Source: Methylomonas sp. (GTDB lineage Bacteria > Pseudomonadota > Gammaproteobacteria > Methylococcales > Methylomonadaceae). From it: a DNA stretch of 6,555 nucleotides. Shown piece after piece: positions 4,941-6,555 of the stretch; the stretch's first letter is position 1, and every line of letters starts with the position of its first letter. The position numbers were made by a program, and so were the translations under genes. The notes beneath the pieces were generated by a model. It worked only from the letters and a program-made list of their open reading frames with translations, was not told where the DNA came from and did not search any database. Location of the stretch: contig JALXCS010000138.1 of assembly GCA_026990815.1 (NCBI GenBank), positions 1-6,555 of the forward strand, read 5' to 3'.

Positions 4941-5869
4941 GTTGGTTTTAGTAATTGAACTTATCTTCGTGTGCGCTGTTTGGAAAAGCCGCTGGACCGA
5001 AAACTGTTGCTTATTTTGGATTGGAACTTTCGACAGAGATTTAGCTGCAATGAATAATGGGTCTTCCGGTGACCTCATTGGAATGATGCCATCCTTTGTG
5101 TACATAAGCATCTTTCCAATGCTTCTTCGAATCAGTTTGAGTTTGCTGGAAGCGACAATCGTAAAACCAATCTCAGTGTCTGGGGTTGGTAATGCGGTGT
5201 TAATTGGCTTTGCGCTTAATAGGGTTAACTTGAGCTGGGAGGACAGTTTGTCTTTATGAGCTATCGGGAACGTGGCCGTGATCATTTTTGTTTCCTTGTC
5301 GTTGCCAAAGGCCAAGATCCATTTTGCAAACTGCATTCCGTAAGCTGTTTGCGTAACATAGAGCAGCACTCCAGAGTTCCCATTGATTTCGACATTTTCT
5401 CTATTGGCAAGAATTATGCCGCGCGCTTTAAATTGTTTGCCCGTAAAGCCCACGGGTAACTTCGGAAAATGGGCCGGGAATCGAAACAACCATTACTGAC
5501 GATTGCATGTCCTGCTGCTGAAAACCGTAAAAGTTTTCGGCATCATCGAAGCCATCTGGTCTAACTAGCTTGATTCCAACTGCCGGGAAATTGATGTATT
5601 CGTCTTGGTTTTCAACTGGGTTTATCGTAGAGTTGGTTCCATGTTTCGATTGCTTTGGATTCCCTGATGTGCCAGCTTGTGATTCATCTTGATTCTGCGG
5701 TTTTGGTGTCTGTCCAGTTTCAAGTGAAGTGGTTTTGGAGGTATCAGCCTCAGTGCCGTAGCTGCAACACAAAACAAAGATGGTGATGAAAGATAGCAGT
5801 TGTTTTGTCATGGGGTATTTTGTTTCTGGATTAACATAGCTTGAAAGATAATGGATGGCTTTTGAGGTT

Positions 5870-6555
5870 TTAATATTTATTTATCTCAGCATGTAAAGCT
5901 CGAAACTCATCCGTCAATTTATGATTTGGCATGTAATGAACCAAGGGCATGGATTTGCTGTGTGATTCACGAACCTTTACCGAAGGAGAGATTCGGGATT
6001 CCAGCACCGGGTGTCCTTCAGAAACCAGTTCTTCCACCAATTGTCTAGGTAAATTTGCCTGGCTTTGGAATTGATTGACGATGATTCCCTCGACTTCAAG
6101 ACTGCCATTGTGGTCAGCTTTGACCTCCTCCAATGTCTGTAACAAGGTGTACAAGGATTCTCTGGAAAAAGCGTCACAGTCAAATGGAATTAAACATTTG
6201 TCTGCTGCAATTAATGCGGAATGACTGTAAAAATTCAACAGTGGCGGGGTATCGATATAAATAGCGTCAAAACCTTCTAGCCGATCCAGTCCTTCGCGTA
6301 ATTTGAATATTTTGTATTTTGATTCCAGTCTGCTTTGCAAGGGTTCCAGATCAGAATGTGAAGGAATAACAAATAAATTAGGATATGGCGTTTCGTGAAT
6401 CAGCGGATCCAGCCCGGATTGTTGGCCGCCAAATAAACCTAAGCTCAAGGTGTTTTTAAAGAAGTTTGCGATGGTTTCATCTGCATCGCTCACTCTTTGG
6501 CCTAGCAGGTATTGAGTTGAATTACTTTGGATATCCAGGTCAACGACTAATGTTC
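5870..6555 (-). CDS. ParA/Soj-family ATPase, C-terminal part (5' end outside window)
   Basis: The frame is open from the right edge (the first two bases belong to a split codon) and gives 228 residues, ending at a TAA at 5870-5872. It begins TLVVDLDIQSNSTQYLLGQ, the strand and D-x-D-x-Q motif that follow the deviant Walker A box in ParA proteins; the KGGxGKT box itself lies outside. Then come IANFF, the Walker B-like FDAIYIDTPPLLNFYS, IPFDCDAFSRESLYTLLQTL, and GIIVNQFQSQANLPRQLVEEL. ParA ATPases dimerise on ATP, bind DNA non-specifically and position plasmids, chromosomes or protein cargo. A GTG at 6491-6493 would give a shorter product, but homology continues upstream, so it is internal. No parB follows; the next gene is the pseudogene, 58 bp on. 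The cargo cannot be told from this window. Confidence 0.9.
   Translation of the reverse strand, partial: TLVVDLDIQSNSTQYLLGQRVSDADETIANFFKNTLSLGLFGGQQSGLDPLIHETPYPNLFVIPSHSDLEPLQSRLESKYKIFKLREGLDRLEGFDAIYIDTPPLLNFYSHSALIAADKCLIPFDCDAFSRESLYTLLQTLEEVKADHNGSLEVEGIIVNQFQSQANLPRQLVEELVSEGHPVLESRISPSVKVRESHSKSMPLVHYMPNHKLTDEFRALHAEINKY

Larger units (their letters stand above)
4563..5811 (-). pseudogene. Broken gene for a secreted two-repeat protein (possible PsbP/Mog1-like fold): one frameshift plus MITE insertion
   Basis: Three collinear reading-frame pieces form one gene. The 5' piece runs from 5811 and stops at 5428; the middle piece is open from about 5489 to a TGA at 4884; the 3' piece ends at 4563. 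The frame is lost by one extra G in the GGG run opposite 5449-5451: SIPGPFSEVTRG must join FTGKQFKARG. A 162-bp element (4773-4934) then splits TKTNTI from DGLDGYELLA. Removing one base and the 168-bp insert leaves exactly 360 codons (359 residues). The restored protein has a signal peptide (MTKQLLSFITIFVLCCSYG), a Ser/Thr/Gln-rich linker (about 24-65), then two weakly similar halves, each with an I-x-G-x-x-G-x-x-LL segment and a late basic helix. The fold is a guess and the function unknown. The start has no clear ribosome site. It follows the ParA gene by 58 bp on the same strand. Confidence 0.82.

Noticed and set aside
4870..5259. 129-residue + strand reading frame
   Set aside because: It lies antisense to the pseudogene's middle piece, starts inside the MITE, and has no ribosome site or recognisable domain, while the minus strand carries the coherent protein.
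5428..5489. Programmed ribosomal frameshift joining the two overlapping frames
   Set aside because: No slippery heptamer or downstream structure was seen, and the gene is also broken by the MITE, so simple decay is the simpler reading.

Overview
The window looks like a chromosomal stretch from a gammaproteobacterium of moderate to low GC. The fragment at the left edge matches the C-terminus of gammaproteobacterial shikimate dehydrogenase closely. The genus cannot be read from the sequence. Genes are densely packed: no gap between genes exceeds about 105 bp, so there is no long empty stretch.

Layout. (1) Bases 1-108 are the 3' end of aroE on the + strand, followed by a hairpin at 116-150 that can serve both converging transcripts. 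(2) Bases 174-3466 hold five tightly spaced minus-strand genes. In transcription order they are a VOC-fold metalloenzyme, a secreted polysaccharide-deacetylase/allantoinase-like protein, a betaine-type (OpuAC) ligand-binding protein with no signal peptide, an MdaB-like flavodoxin-fold quinone reductase, and a small four-helix membrane protein with a styrene-oxide-isomerase-like RAH motif. (3) A LysR-type regulator (3571-4485, +) diverges from this cluster across a 104-bp region with a palindromic LysR-box candidate. (4) A 13-bp perfect inverted repeat lies between the converging ends of the regulator and the next gene. (5) Bases 4563-5811 are a dead secreted-protein gene broken by a one-base frameshift and by a 162-bp MITE-like foldback element with a perfect 6-bp target duplication. 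(6) Bases 5870-6555 are the 3' part of a ParA-family ATPase gene that runs off the right edge.

How it fits together. The five-gene block plus divergent LysR has the architecture of a small inducible detoxification or catabolic cassette. It carries a metal-dependent ring/thiol enzyme fold (VOC), a flavin quinone reductase, a possible epoxide-isomerase-like membrane protein, a hydrolase, and a binding protein that may act as an intracellular ligand sink or sensor. The substrate is not evident. The most striking structural finding is the MITE. Removing it together with one copy of its target duplication rejoins the host reading frame exactly. All 12 transition-type differences between its outer arms have the same polarity: each is a G-U pair in minus-strand RNA and an A-C clash in + strand RNA. 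That is the pattern expected either of a hairpin maintained as RNA or of strand-biased C-to-T decay.
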